Of a stretch of 53,063 nt of DNA, positions 24,910 to 33,853 are shown piece after piece. How positions within the stretch are numbered: the first letter of the stretch is position 1; every line of letters begins with the position of its first letter. The notes below the pieces were generated by a model. It saw only the letters and a list, made by a program, of their open reading frames with translations. It was not told the origin of the DNA and searched no databases. Made by a program: the position numbers and the translations under genes. The DNA is from Candidatus Latescibacterota bacterium. Its GTDB lineage: Bacteria > Latescibacterota > UBA2968 > UBA8231. The stretch is from positions 1-53,063 of the forward strand of contig JADZBP010000023.1 of assembly GCA_020852055.1 (NCBI GenBank), written 5' to 3'.

Positions 24910-26285
24910 GGCCACTCTTCCGGCGCTATGGGCGGGTGCACCTGGTAGGTGTCGGTGGGATCGGTATGGAGGGCCTGGCGTACGTGTTGCAGGCACTGGG
25001 CTGCCAGGTCAGCGGTTCGGACCGGGCGCCCTCCCGCGCCGTAGACCAATTGCGCCAGGCCGGCATCAGGGCGGAGGTGGGGCATCGCGGCGAGTGGGTG
25101 CAGGGATGTGATCTGGTGATCTTCTCGGCGGCGGTGCCGCCCGATAACCCGGAACTCCGGGCCGCCGCGCTTTTGGGCATCCCGGCAGTGGGACGGGCGC
25201 AGTTGCTGGGGGAATTGACCCGGCCGTACTGGACCATCGCCGTGGCGGGCAGTCACGGCAAGACCACCACCTCGGCGATGACGGCGTGTATCCTCCGCAG
25301 CGCCGGCTGCGATCCCTCGGCGCTGATCGGCGGCTGGCTCGACGGCAAGGTGGCGGCCTGGTTGGGTCGGGGCGATCTGATGGTGGTGGAGGCGGACGAA
25401 TACCAGCGCAGCTTCCTCCAATTGCGGCCCCAGGGGGCGATTGTGACCACGGTTGATGCCGAGCACCTGGACACCTACCGTGACCTGGCCGAGGTGGAGG
25501 ACACCTTTCGCCAGTTTCTTCAGGCGCTGCCCTTTTACGGCCATTGTGTGTTGGGGGGGGACGACGCGGGGGTGCGGCGGTTGCGGCAAGGCCTGGACCG
25601 GCCGGTGTTGAGCTATGGTCTGGGCCCCGAAAACGAAGTGCGGGCCGAAGGCCTGGAAACCCATTCGTGGGGCAGCCGCTTCGCGGTGGTCGGTGGCGGG
25701 GTGGAGCTGGGCAGGGTGGAATTGCGGGTTCCGGGCCGGCACAATGTGCGCAATGCCCTGGGTGCGGCAGCCATGGCCGGATTGTTGGAGGTCGATTTTG
25801 GCGCCGTGGCCGCGGGCCTGGCCGGTTTTGCCGGTGTGGGCCGGCGTTTCGAACGGCGCGGGGAGGCGGGGGGGATTCTGGTCGTTGATGACTACGCCCA
25901 TCACCCGGCTGAGATCGCGGCTACGCTCGAAGCGGCGCGGGGCACGGGCCGCCGCGTGGTCGCGGTGTTCCAGCCTCATCTTTACTCGCGCACCAGGGCG
26001 CTGCGCCGCGAGTTCGCCCAGTCGCTGCAGGCTGCCGACCAGGTTTTCCTGGCGGCCATTTACGGTTCGCGGGAGGAGGTCCAGGCCGATGTGGACTCCG
26101 GGCAGATTGCCGAATTGATGCGCGCCGATGGCTATCACCAGGTGGAGTACGTGCCCCAGCTCGACGAGATGTCCCGGCGGGTGCTGGCCGCCTGCCGGCC
26201 CGGTGACCTGGTGCTGACCATGGGCGCCGGCGATGTGGATCTGGTGGCTGCAGGGGTGCTGGCCCTGCTGGAAGGCCGGGCTTGA
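24906..26285 (+). CDS. murC: UDP-N-acetylmuramate:L-alanine ligase MurC
   Basis: 459 residues. N-terminal Rossmann start VHLVGVGGIGMEGLA, ATP loop AGSHGKTTTSAM, EADEYQRSFL and DDYAHHPAEI identify MurC. It adds L-Ala to UDP-MurNAc, the first stem-peptide step. ATG at 24906 overlaps the ftsW stop. The frame is open far upstream, but that stretch is a shadow of ftsW. It is followed with a one-base overlap by ftsQ; murB and ddl, often found between them, are absent. Confidence 0.96.
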   Translation: MRPLFRRYGRVHLVGVGGIGMEGLAYVLQALGCQVSGSDRAPSRAVDQLRQAGIRAEVGHRGEWVQGCDLVIFSAAVPPDNPELRAAALLGIPAVGRAQLLGELTRPYWTIAVAGSHGKTTTSAMTACILRSAGCDPSALIGGWLDGKVAAWLGRGDLMVVEADEYQRSFLQLRPQGAIVTTVDAEHLDTYRDLAEVEDTFRQFLQALPFYGHCVLGGDDAGVRRLRQGLDRPVLSYGLGPENEVRAEGLETHSWGSRFAVVGGGVELGRVELRVPGRHNVRNALGAAAMAGLLEVDFGAVAAGLAGFAGVGRRFERRGEAGGILVVDDYAHHPAEIAATLEAARGTGRRVVAVFQPHLYSRTRALRREFAQSLQAADQVFLAAIYGSREEVQADVDSGQIAELMRADGYHQVEYVPQLDEMSRRVLAACRPGDLVLTMGAGDVDLVAAGVLALLEGRA

Positions 26286-27220
26286 TGGCGGCCCGCTCGT
26301 CCGGGGCCAAACGGACCCTGACCTCGCCCACGCGGCGCCGGCGCGAGTTGCCCGAACGGCGTGGACACCGCCAGCCCATGGCTGTGCCGCGCGAAGGCAA
26401 ACGGGCTCCGGGTTCGTGGCGGAGCGGGATGCGAAAGCTGTTATATGTCTTCCCGGCGGCGGCGGTCCTGGGCCTGATCTGGGGCGCTTTTACCTTGCCG
26501 CGGCTCTTTGCCGCGTCGCCCGAATTCCGGCTCCAGGCCCTTGAGGTCAAGGGGTTGCGCCTGCTGCACGGGCAGGACATCCTGGCGGCCAGCGGCCTGA
26601 GCGAGACCCAGAACCTCTTCCTGGTGGATCTGCCGCAGGTGGCGGAGAGTGTCGAGGCCCTGCCCTGGGTGCGCAAGGTGTATCTGGAACGGCGGCCGCC
26701 CGACCGGCTGCGCATCCAGGTGGAGGAGCGCCGGCGCCTGGCCTGGATCCGCCTCGATGCGCTCTACGGCATCGATGAGGATGGGGTGCTGTTGCCGGCC
26801 GAAAAGGTGGAGGGTGAGACCCGCGCCGATCTCGATCTGCCCCTCCTGACCGCCTTCGAGGGTATCGAGGGGCGCCACCGTCCGGGTGATCACGTGGCTA
26901 CCCCGGCCCTGCAACAGGCCCTGGACTGGTGGCGTCAGGCCCGGCAGGAAGATCCCGAGTTCTGTCTGAATATCTCCGAGATCCAGCCGCTGTCTGGCGG
27001 CAGTGTGCGTTTGGTATTGGTGGGTGACGGCCTCGATGTGCGGGTGCCGGTCGACCGGGTTGGGGAACGGCTCACGGTGCTTAAGGAAATGATGCAGCGT
27101 ATCTACAAAGAGTTTCCCGAGCCGGCCTATTTGGACCTGCGCTTTGCCGGACAGGCAGTAGTGGGGGGCAAGGCCGCGCAACAGAGCTCAGAGAAAGGAG
27201 GGGAGCATGGGGCAGGATGA
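26285..27220 (+). CDS. ftsQ: Cell division protein FtsQ/DivIB
   Basis: 311 residues. A long Arg-rich cytoplasmic tail (1-50), one membrane helix (about 52-72) and a POTRA domain (about 81-150, with FRLQALEVKGLRLL and LPWVRKVYLERRPP), then the beta domain. FtsQ bridges early and late divisome proteins. The ATG at 26285 is preferred over the TTG at 26282. The 3' end overlaps ftsA by 14 bases. Confidence 0.92.
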   Translation: MAARSSGAKRTLTSPTRRRRELPERRGHRQPMAVPREGKRAPGSWRSGMRKLLYVFPAAAVLGLIWGAFTLPRLFAASPEFRLQALEVKGLRLLHGQDILAASGLSETQNLFLVDLPQVAESVEALPWVRKVYLERRPPDRLRIQVEERRRLAWIRLDALYGIDEDGVLLPAEKVEGETRADLDLPLLTAFEGIEGRHRPGDHVATPALQQALDWWRQARQEDPEFCLNISEIQPLSGGSVRLVLVGDGLDVRVPVDRVGERLTVLKEMMQRIYKEFPEPAYLDLRFAGQAVVGGKAAQQSSEKGGEHGAG

Positions 27221-28445
27221 GGTGGTGGTGGTCGGCCTGGACATCGGCACGACCAAAGTCTGTGCCATCATCGCCGAACTGACACCGGAGGGGGAACCCA
27301 AGGTGGTTGGTGTCGGTATCAGCCCCTCCGAAGGCATGCGGCGCGGGGTGGTCGTGGACATGGACAAGACCGTGCAGGCGGTCCAGAAGGCGGTGCAGGA
27401 GGCCGAACTGATGGCCGGGGTGCAGGTCGGAGCCGTGTACCTGGGCATCGCCGGGGAACATGTCGCCAGTTTCAACAGCCGCGGGGTGATCGCCGTGGGC
27501 GGCGAGCAGCACGAGATCGAGACCGAGGACAAGGCGCGGGTTATCGAGGCGGCTAGGGCGGTGGCGATCCCCTTCGACCGCGAGGTACTGCACGTGTTGC
27601 CCCAGGAGTTCAGCGTCGATGACCAGGAGGGTATCCGCGATCCGGTGGGCATGTGTGGGATCCGCCTGGAAACAACGGTGCACATCGCCACCGCGGCAGC
27701 GACGGCGGTGCAGAACCTGACCCGCGGGGTGGAACGGGCCGGGCTGCGCGCCCAGGGGCTGTACCTCGAATCGCTGGCCTCCAGCCGGGCGGTGCTCGAG
27801 GAGGAGGAATTGGAGATGGGGGTGTGCCTGGTCGACATCGGCGGGGGCACCACCAGCCTGGCGGTCTTCTACCAGGGCAGCGTGCGCCACTCGGCGGTCA
27901 TCGGCTTGGGCGGGCAGAGCCTGACCAGCGATATCGCCATCTGCCTGCGCACCTCGTGGAGCCACGCCGAGAAGATCAAGTGCGGCTCTGGCGCGGCGAG
28001 GGCCTACGGCATCGGGCAGGAGGAGGTCGTGGAGGTGCCCGGCATCGCCGGCCGCACCCCGCAGCGGGTGCCGCGCCGGGAGTTGGCGTCGATCATCGAG
28101 GCGCGGATGGAGGAGATCCTCGCCATGGTGGGCGACGAGTTGTCGCGGTCCGGGTACGCCGATCACCTCAGCGCCGGGGTGGTGCTCACCGGCGGCGGCG
28201 CCCAACTCGAAGGGGCGGCGGAACAGGCCGAGTTGCTGTTGGGCCTGCCGGTCCGGCTCGGGGCGCCCCGGGAACTGCAGGGAATGAGTGAACAACTCGC
28301 CGGCTCCGCCTACGCCACGGCGGCGGGGTTGGTGCTGATGGGGGCACAGGATCTGGAAATGGGCAGTGGACGTGGCGGCACGGAAGAAGAGCAGTCGGCC
28401 TCGGTGGTGGGCCGGGCCATCAAGTGGTTAAAAGCACAGGTCTAA
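27207..28445 (+). CDS. ftsA: Cell division protein FtsA
   Basis: 412 residues of the actin-like FtsA family: phosphate loop GLDIGTTKVCA, the 1C domain around VQVGAVYLGIAGEH, VDIGGGTTSLAVF and TGGGAQLEG. The last residues GRAIKWLKAQV form the amphipathic membrane-targeting helix. It tethers FtsZ to the membrane. The start at 27207 has a strong site, AAAGGAGG, and lies inside ftsQ. Confidence 0.96.
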   Translation: MGQDEVVVVGLDIGTTKVCAIIAELTPEGEPKVVGVGISPSEGMRRGVVVDMDKTVQAVQKAVQEAELMAGVQVGAVYLGIAGEHVASFNSRGVIAVGGEQHEIETEDKARVIEAARAVAIPFDREVLHVLPQEFSVDDQEGIRDPVGMCGIRLETTVHIATAAATAVQNLTRGVERAGLRAQGLYLESLASSRAVLEEEELEMGVCLVDIGGGTTSLAVFYQGSVRHSAVIGLGGQSLTSDIAICLRTSWSHAEKIKCGSGAARAYGIGQEEVVEVPGIAGRTPQRVPRRELASIIEARMEEILAMVGDELSRSGYADHLSAGVVLTGGGAQLEGAAEQAELLLGLPVRLGAPRELQGMSEQLAGSAYATAAGLVLMGAQDLEMGSGRGGTEEEQSASVVGRAIKWLKAQV

Positions 28446-28479
28446 CGCGGACCTTACCTCGGGCAAGGAGGAAAAGCGC

Positions 28480-29655
28480 ATGCCTTTCAAGATTATCGAG
28501 AACGATCACAAGGCCAAGATCAAAGTCTTCGGCGTCGGCGGTGGCGGCGGCAACGCCATCAACCGCATGGTGGCCTCGGGAATGAACGGGGTCGAATTTA
28601 TCGCCGTCAATACCGACGCGCAGGCGCTGGCGGGTTCGTCGGCGGACGCCTGCATTTGTATCGGCGAATCGGTGACCCGCGGCCTGGGGGCCGGCGCCAA
28701 GCCGGAACTGGGGCGGCAGGCCGTCGAGGAGGACCGCGAGAAGATCGCCGAGAAGTTGGCCGACACCGACCTGGTCTTCATCACCGCCGGCATGGGCGGC
28801 GGCACCGGCACCGGGGCCGCGCCGGTAGTGGCGGAAATTGCCAAGAAGCAGGGCGTGCTGACGGTGGGTATCGTCACCGAGCCCTTTCAGTTCGAGGGCG
28901 TGCCGCGCATGCGCAACGCCATGTCGGGCATCAACGAGCTGCAGGAGCACGTCGATACCCTGATTGTCATCAAGAACCAGCGCTTGCTTCAGGTCTGCTC
29001 CAAGGATACCACCCTGGAGGAAGCCTTCCTCAAGGCCGACGAGGTGCTGCTCCAGGCCACCCGCGGCATCGCCGACCTGATCACCATCCCGGGCATGATC
29101 AACCTCGACTTCAACGATGTGCGCACCATCATCACCGAAGGCGGCGACGCCATCATGGGGGTGGGTTCGCACCGCGGCGAGAACCGGGCGGTGGAAGCGG
29201 CCCGCAAAGCCATCAAGAGCCCCTTGCTCGAGGAGGTCTCCATCGAAGGCGCCAAAGGGGTGCTGATCAACATCTCGGCCGGCTCCAATCTCACCCTCTT
29301 CGAGGTCAACGAGGCCGCCTCGGTGATCCAGGAGGCCGCCGGTCCCGAGGCCAATATCATCTTCGGCACCGTGATCGACGACTCGCTGGTCGACGAGATC
29401 CTGGTGACGGTGATCGCCACCGGGTTCTCGCTCCATCGCGAGTTCCGCAGCGAACGGCGCAATGGCGACGAGAACCGCAACGGCCGCGACAAACTGACCC
29501 CGTTGCGCCCCCACGGGAGCCGCAATGCGGCGGCCCATAAGGAAGACGACCAGGCGGAGGCGGGCGGCGACCAGGAACGCGCCGCCGGCAGCGGCTGGCG
29601 CAAGGACGAGTTGGATTATCCGGCCATCCTGCGCAAGACCCAGAAGGCCGGCTGA
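28480..29655 (+). CDS. ftsZ: Cell division protein FtsZ
   Basis: 391 residues. GTP signature GGGTGTGAAPV (from residue 107), FGVGGGGGNAINRM near the N-terminus and LDFNDVRTII (synergy loop) in the GTPase. A hydrophilic linker follows from about residue 325, and the C-terminal peptide DELDYPAILRK that binds FtsA is intact. It polymerises into the division ring. Start: GGAGG-type site (CAAGGAGGAAAAG) before 28480. It is the last gene of the dcw cluster. Confidence 0.98.
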   Translation: MPFKIIENDHKAKIKVFGVGGGGGNAINRMVASGMNGVEFIAVNTDAQALAGSSADACICIGESVTRGLGAGAKPELGRQAVEEDREKIAEKLADTDLVFITAGMGGGTGTGAAPVVAEIAKKQGVLTVGIVTEPFQFEGVPRMRNAMSGINELQEHVDTLIVIKNQRLLQVCSKDTTLEEAFLKADEVLLQATRGIADLITIPGMINLDFNDVRTIITEGGDAIMGVGSHRGENRAVEAARKAIKSPLLEEVSIEGAKGVLINISAGSNLTLFEVNEAASVIQEAAGPEANIIFGTVIDDSLVDEILVTVIATGFSLHREFRSERRNGDENRNGRDKLTPLRPHGSRNAAAHKEDDQAEAGGDQERAAGSGWRKDELDYPAILRKTQKAG

Positions 29656-29679
29656 GCCGGCCCTGGCAGTTGTGGTGCC

Positions 29680-29718
29680 CGGGAGGGCGATGCATATTTC
29701 CTATTGATCGCCCTCCCG
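29680..29718 (+). terminator. Long hairpin behind ftsZ, possible terminator or mRNA end
   Basis: CGGGAGGGCGAT (29680-29691) pairs perfectly with ATCGCCCTCCCG (29707-29718) around an AT-rich 15-base loop. There is no T-run. The position right after ftsZ and before kptA suggests a transcript end or processing site. The rest of the 141-base gap (29656-29796) shows nothing more. Confidence 0.5.
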
Positions 29719-29796
29719 CTGGCATCGGCCAGTGTGTTTCATCCAACCACGTCCGGCGCTCTGCTGCCAGACGTTCGCGAAAGGACCCCAATACCT

Positions 29797-30576
29797 GTGA
29801 CCAGCCTCAGCCGCCTGTCGAAGTTACTCGCCCTCTTCCTGCGCCACCGGCCCGAGGAAGCCGGACTCCAGATCGACACCTACGGCTTTGTCCCCCTGGA
29901 CGAGATGCTCAAGGCCATCCAGGAACGGTACCCGGAGGTGGTGGAGGGGGATATCCGCAAGCTGATCGAAGGGGCGTCCCAGCAGCGCTTCGAGATCAGC
30001 GACCGGGGCATCCGGGCCGTGTACGGTCACAGCTTCTTTGTCGAGATGGACGGGGAGCCCATCCAGGCCCCCGAGGTGCTCTACATGGGATGCCTGCGCA
30101 AGGAGGTGGAGCGGTTCCGCACCGATGGCATCAAGCCGGTGGACCGCTATTACGTCCATCTGTCGATGAGCCGCGAGACGGCGGCTGAGCGCAGCCACCA
30201 GCCGGGGGACGCCTGTGTGATCGAGGTTGCGGCGGCCCAGGCCCAGGCGGCAGGGCACCAGTTCTACCAGCGCGGGGAGGTGGTCCTGACCCTCGAGATC
30301 CCCGCGCAGTTTGTGGGTGAAGCCCACGACGTCGCCTTGCCTCCCGGGGCCAGGCGGCCTGCCGAGGAAAGTGATCGCCGCGGCGGCAGTCGGGGTGATC
30401 GCCGGCCCTCTGGTGGGGGCGACCGGCGGTCCTCCGGCGGTGGTGGCGAGCGGCGCCCGCCCTCGGGCAACACTGCGCGCCCGCCTTCGGGCAACACCGC
30501 GCGCCCGGCTGCCAGCACCGAGGCTGCGGCACCCGCCTTTGGCCGGCGGCCCCGCAAGGCCACCGGCAGGCGCTAG
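29797..30576 (+). CDS. kptA: RNA 2'-phosphotransferase (KptA/Tpt1 family) with Arg/Gly-rich tail
   Basis: 259 residues from GTG at 29797, with GAAAGGA a little upstream. Residues 1-180 follow the Tpt1 pattern: LSKLLALFLRHRP, YGFVPLDEML, IRAVYGHSF, YYVHLSMSRETA and FYQRGEVVLTLEIP. Tpt1 enzymes move a 2'-phosphate from RNA to NAD, or ADP-ribosylate RNA and DNA ends. Two usually conserved places differ: YGHS where QGHS is common, and LYMGC where LYHGT is common. From about residue 185 the protein continues in a low-complexity tail rich in Arg, Gly, Ser and Pro, encoded partly by a 24-base tandem repeat. Typical members end near 180-200 residues. An upstream TTG (29704) is unlikely as start. Confidence 0.87.
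   Translation: MTSLSRLSKLLALFLRHRPEEAGLQIDTYGFVPLDEMLKAIQERYPEVVEGDIRKLIEGASQQRFEISDRGIRAVYGHSFFVEMDGEPIQAPEVLYMGCLRKEVERFRTDGIKPVDRYYVHLSMSRETAAERSHQPGDACVIEVAAAQAQAAGHQFYQRGEVVLTLEIPAQFVGEAHDVALPPGARRPAEESDRRGGSRGDRRPSGGGDRRSSGGGGERRPPSGNTARPPSGNTARPAASTEAAAPAFGRRPRKATGRR
30454..30501 (+). repeat. Two tandem 24-base repeats inside the kptA tail
   Basis: Copies at 30454-30477 and 30478-30501 differ at two bases; each encodes RPPSGNTA. A partial third copy follows. The repeat extends the low-complexity tail of the KptA-like protein. Confidence 0.85.
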
Positions 30577-30640
30577 CCCTGAAGGTGTCGCCTCCGCACC
30601 CTGAGCGGGCCGGTGGGCAGCGGCCGGAAAGAGCCGATTC

Positions 30641-33600
30641 ATGGCCCAGTACGAAGTAACCCTACGCGACTACTGGCGCATCATGCGCCGGCGGAAGGGC
30701 ATCGTGATCTTCACGGTGGTCCTGCTGGGGTTCTTCAGCTTCCTCATCGCCCATCTCTGGAAACCGGAGCCGATCTACAAGGCCGTCTCCAAGGTCCAGA
30801 TCAACTCTCCCGAAAGCCTGGCCTCCATCAATGCCCAGTACATGGGTTTTGGCGGCGGGGGCACCGACCAGCTGGAGACCCAGCGTTCGATCATCACCAG
30901 TTTTCCGGTGATCCGACGCACGGCCCAGCATCTGGGGCTCTTCGACGACTGCCACACCGAAGAGGACTCGACGGAGATGGTGCTGGGCCTCCAGGCCCAT
31001 ATCACGACCAGCCAGGAGGGCTACACCAATATCATCGGCATCGAGGCCACGGGCTCTCGACCCGAGTCGGCCAGGGAACTGGCCGATGCGGTCGCCGTGA
31101 TGTTCGCCGACTACAACAACGCGCAGAAGAACGAGAAGGCCAAACAGCACCGGATCTTTGTCGAAGAGCAGCGCGAGCAGGCCCGCCGGACCCTGGCCCT
31201 GGCCGAGGACTCGGTGCAGGCCTACCGCGAGGAACAGCAACTGGTCTCCATCGATGCCCAGGCCAGTGTCATCCTCAATCAGATCAACACCGCCAAACAG
31301 GAACTGCAGCGCCTCGAGCAGGACGTCAGGGGCATCGACGCCATGCTGGCGGAGATCAGCGAGAAGAAGGGCCTGTCGGAGCGCACCATGCAGGGGGCTT
31401 CGCGCACCCGGGTGGGTGATGCCTTTCTGAATCTGTCCCAGCAGCTCAACAATCTGCTGCTGGAGCGCAACGCCATGTTGGTGCAGTACACCGAGGACCA
31501 CCCCAAGGTCCAACAGATCCAGGTCAAGGTCGACGAGCTCAACAAGAGCCTCAAAGACGAGTTGCGGGCCCGGCGCCAGGTCTTGGCCCGCGACCTGGAA
31601 GCGGCCCGCGACCTGCTCGGCAACTCCCAGGCCGAATATGATCTGCTGCCCAGCAAGGGGCTGGAACTGGGCCGGCTGCAGCGCGAGGTCTCCCTGCGAC
31701 AGCAGGTGGTGGGGGTGCTGGAGGAGGAGTACCAGAACGCCCGCATCCGCGAGGCGGACCGCATCGAGGAGGTGACGGTGCTGCAGCGGGCGGTGACGCC
31801 CTCGACACCCACCAACCCGCAGAACCCGATCCAGCGCGGCATGATGGGGGTGATCCTCGGCCTGGTGCTGGGCATCGTCTTCGCGGTGGTCGCCGAATCC
31901 CTCGACACCTCCATCGGCACGGTGGAGGATGTCCAGGAATACACCGGCACCCAGGTGGTGGGCATCATCCCCTACATCGACATCGACGATGTGCGGGCCT
32001 CGCTGCGCCGGCGCGGCCTGGACGTGAGCGACGAAAAGACGGTCCAGCGCAAGGCACAGTTGGTGGCCTTTTTCGACCCGCAGTCGACGATGGCCGAGTC
32101 GTATCGCACTCTGCGCACCAACATCGAATTCGTCACCGTCGAGAAGGGCGTCAAATGCCTGATGGTCACCAGTTCGATGTTGCGCGAGGGCAAAAGTACC
32201 ACCATCGCCAACCTGGCGATGACCATGGCCCAGTTGGGCAAACGCACCTTGCTGGTGGACTGCGACCTGCGCAAACCAACCATGGCCAAGCTCTTCGGCC
32301 TGGACAAGGAGCCGGGCATGACCGAGGTGATCGTGGGCAACTACGACTGGCACCAGGTCATCCGCACCGTCACCGACATCGTCACCGGCGGTATGGGTAT
32401 GGAGGACATCCTCCAGACCCAGGGCATCAGCAACCTGCACATCATTCCCAGCGGCTCGATCCCGCCCAATCCGGCCGAGCTGCTCAACTCCCGCCGCATG
32501 ACCGATTTCATCGCCGAGGTGCGCGAGGCGTACGACGTGGTCCTCTTCGACTCGCCGCCCTCGCTGCAGGTTACCGACGCGGCGATCCTGGGCAAGAAGG
32601 TGGACGGGGCGCTGGTGGTCTACAAGGTGGGCGAGATCTCCCGCACCTCGCTGAAACGCTCCACCTCGCTGCTCAAGAGTGTGCAGATCGAGCTCCTGGG
32701 CATCGTGCTCAACGGCTTACACGCCGACGTGAGCGTCGAATACCAGGATCTCGGGTATTACTCCTATTACGGCTACGGCGCGGAGTCGCGGTCCCAACCG
32801 CGCACCTTGCGCGAAAAATTCGAAGACAAGTACCGCAAATTCAAGAACCGGTTCACCAACGCCGAGGAGCCCCCGGTGTCCTCGGCCGCGGCCACGGACG
32901 CCGAAGACGCGGACCTCGATGCCGATATCGACGCGGAGGAGGAGGAGGAGGCCGAAGGGGATGGCGAGCGCCGCTCCGCGTCCCGTGCTGTTGGCGCGCT
33001 GGTCTCGGCGTTGTCCCTGCTGGCCGTAGGCCTGGGGCTGGTCTGGCAGAGCGGCTACCTGGCCAAACCCCTGGGAATGGTGCCCTTGCTGGCGGAGTAC
33101 CCGCCGCGGGAGGCGCTGGTGTTGCCGCCCCCGGCGGCGGTTGGCGAGCAGGCCGCCCCGCCCGGCGAGGATACGATTGCGGCTATGGAGTCGACCCCTG
33201 AGGACAGGGCCCTGGCCGCTGCGGAGGAGGAGATGGTGGTCGAAGGGGAACCGGTGGCGGCGGAGGTCCCGGCCGAGGTGCTGCCCGAACCGGAACCCGA
33301 ACCTGCTCCGGTCGAGCCGCCACCCAGCGCCGCCCTCCGCAACACCGCCTCGCCTCGTTCAGGGCCCCAGCCCTATGTGATCCATGTGGCCTCGTACCCG
33401 CCCGACAGCAAGTGGGAACAGCGCACCCTGGAGCAATTGCGGGCGAAGAATCTGGAGGCGTTCCTCTCGCCGGTAGTGGTCAAAAACCAGCCTTACCGGC
33501 GGCTGCTGGTGGGCAGTTTCTCCAGCGCCAACGAAGCCCGGCGGCGGGCCGCGCAACTCCAGCAGCAAGGCCTGCTCGAGAAGTACAAGATCCTCCGCCT

Positions 33601-33811
33601 GCCCTATGCGGTGGAGTTGGCGGGCAGTTCGCCACCTGGCCAGGCCCGCGGCGCGCTCGCCCAGTTGGGGAAAAAGGCGGAGATCGCCTACGTGCAGCCG
33701 CTGAGCGAAAGCACCGCCAGGGTGCTGGCGGGCGCCTTTGAGGACGCCGCTGCGGCGCAGCGCTTCATCGAAAACGAAACCGGGGGCAGCGGGCGGGTCG
33801 TGCCCCGCTGA
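30641..33811 (+). CDS. wzc: Polysaccharide co-polymerase/tyrosine kinase (Wzc type) with added C-terminal SPOR domain
   Basis: 1056 residues. Order: Wzz domain with membrane helix (about 20-40), coiled-coil periplasmic part (about 150-390), second helix (about 397-420), BY-kinase with P-loop REGKSTT (K518), Walker A' LLVDCDLRKP and Walker B VVLFDSPPS, then Tyr cluster (Y706, Y707, Y709, Y710, Y712). Normal kinases of this family end here. This one goes on with an acidic linker, a third helix (about 783-805), a Pro/Glu-rich spacer and a SPOR domain (about 912-985, YVIHVASYPPDSKW, YRRLLVGSF). Predicted topology puts the kinase inside and SPOR in the periplasm. SPOR domains bind denuded septal glycan. 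Start: ATG 30641 behind GAAAGAG. Confidence 0.92.
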   Translation: MAQYEVTLRDYWRIMRRRKGIVIFTVVLLGFFSFLIAHLWKPEPIYKAVSKVQINSPESLASINAQYMGFGGGGTDQLETQRSIITSFPVIRRTAQHLGLFDDCHTEEDSTEMVLGLQAHITTSQEGYTNIIGIEATGSRPESARELADAVAVMFADYNNAQKNEKAKQHRIFVEEQREQARRTLALAEDSVQAYREEQQLVSIDAQASVILNQINTAKQELQRLEQDVRGIDAMLAEISEKKGLSERTMQGASRTRVGDAFLNLSQQLNNLLLERNAMLVQYTEDHPKVQQIQVKVDELNKSLKDELRARRQVLARDLEAARDLLGNSQAEYDLLPSKGLELGRLQREVSLRQQVVGVLEEEYQNARIREADRIEEVTVLQRAVTPSTPTNPQNPIQRGMMGVILGLVLGIVFAVVAESLDTSIGTVEDVQEYTGTQVVGIIPYIDIDDVRASLRRRGLDVSDEKTVQRKAQLVAFFDPQSTMAESYRTLRTNIEFVTVEKGVKCLMVTSSMLREGKSTTIANLAMTMAQLGKRTLLVDCDLRKPTMAKLFGLDKEPGMTEVIVGNYDWHQVIRTVTDIVTGGMGMEDILQTQGISNLHIIPSGSIPPNPAELLNSRRMTDFIAEVREAYDVVLFDSPPSLQVTDAAILGKKVDGALVVYKVGEISRTSLKRSTSLLKSVQIELLGIVLNGLHADVSVEYQDLGYYSYYGYGAESRSQPRTLREKFEDKYRKFKNRFTNAEEPPVSSAAATDAEDADLDADIDAEEEEEAEGDGERRSASRAVGALVSALSLLAVGLGLVWQSGYLAKPLGMVPLLAEYPPREALVLPPPAAVGEQAAPPGEDTIAAMESTPEDRALAAAEEEMVVEGEPVAAEVPAEVLPEPEPEPAPVEPPPSAALRNTASPRSGPQPYVIHVASYPPDSKWEQRTLEQLRAKNLEAFLSPVVVKNQPYRRLLVGSFSSANEARRRAAQLQQQGLLEKYKILRLPYAVELAGSSPPGQARGALAQLGKKAEIAYVQPLSESTARVLAGAFEDAAAAQRFIENETGGSGRVVPR

Positions 33812-33853
33812 ACCCGGCCGCGGGCCCCTGCGGGCCCTTGACCCTCGGAGCCC

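Noticed and set aside
29704..29796. TTG-initiated extension of kptA
   Set aside because: The added residues run through the hairpin behind ftsZ and match nothing in the family; GTG at 29797 gives the expected N-terminus.
30454..30501. CRISPR-like repeat in kptA
   Set aside because: Two contiguous in-frame 24-base copies without spacers that encode a low-complexity tail.
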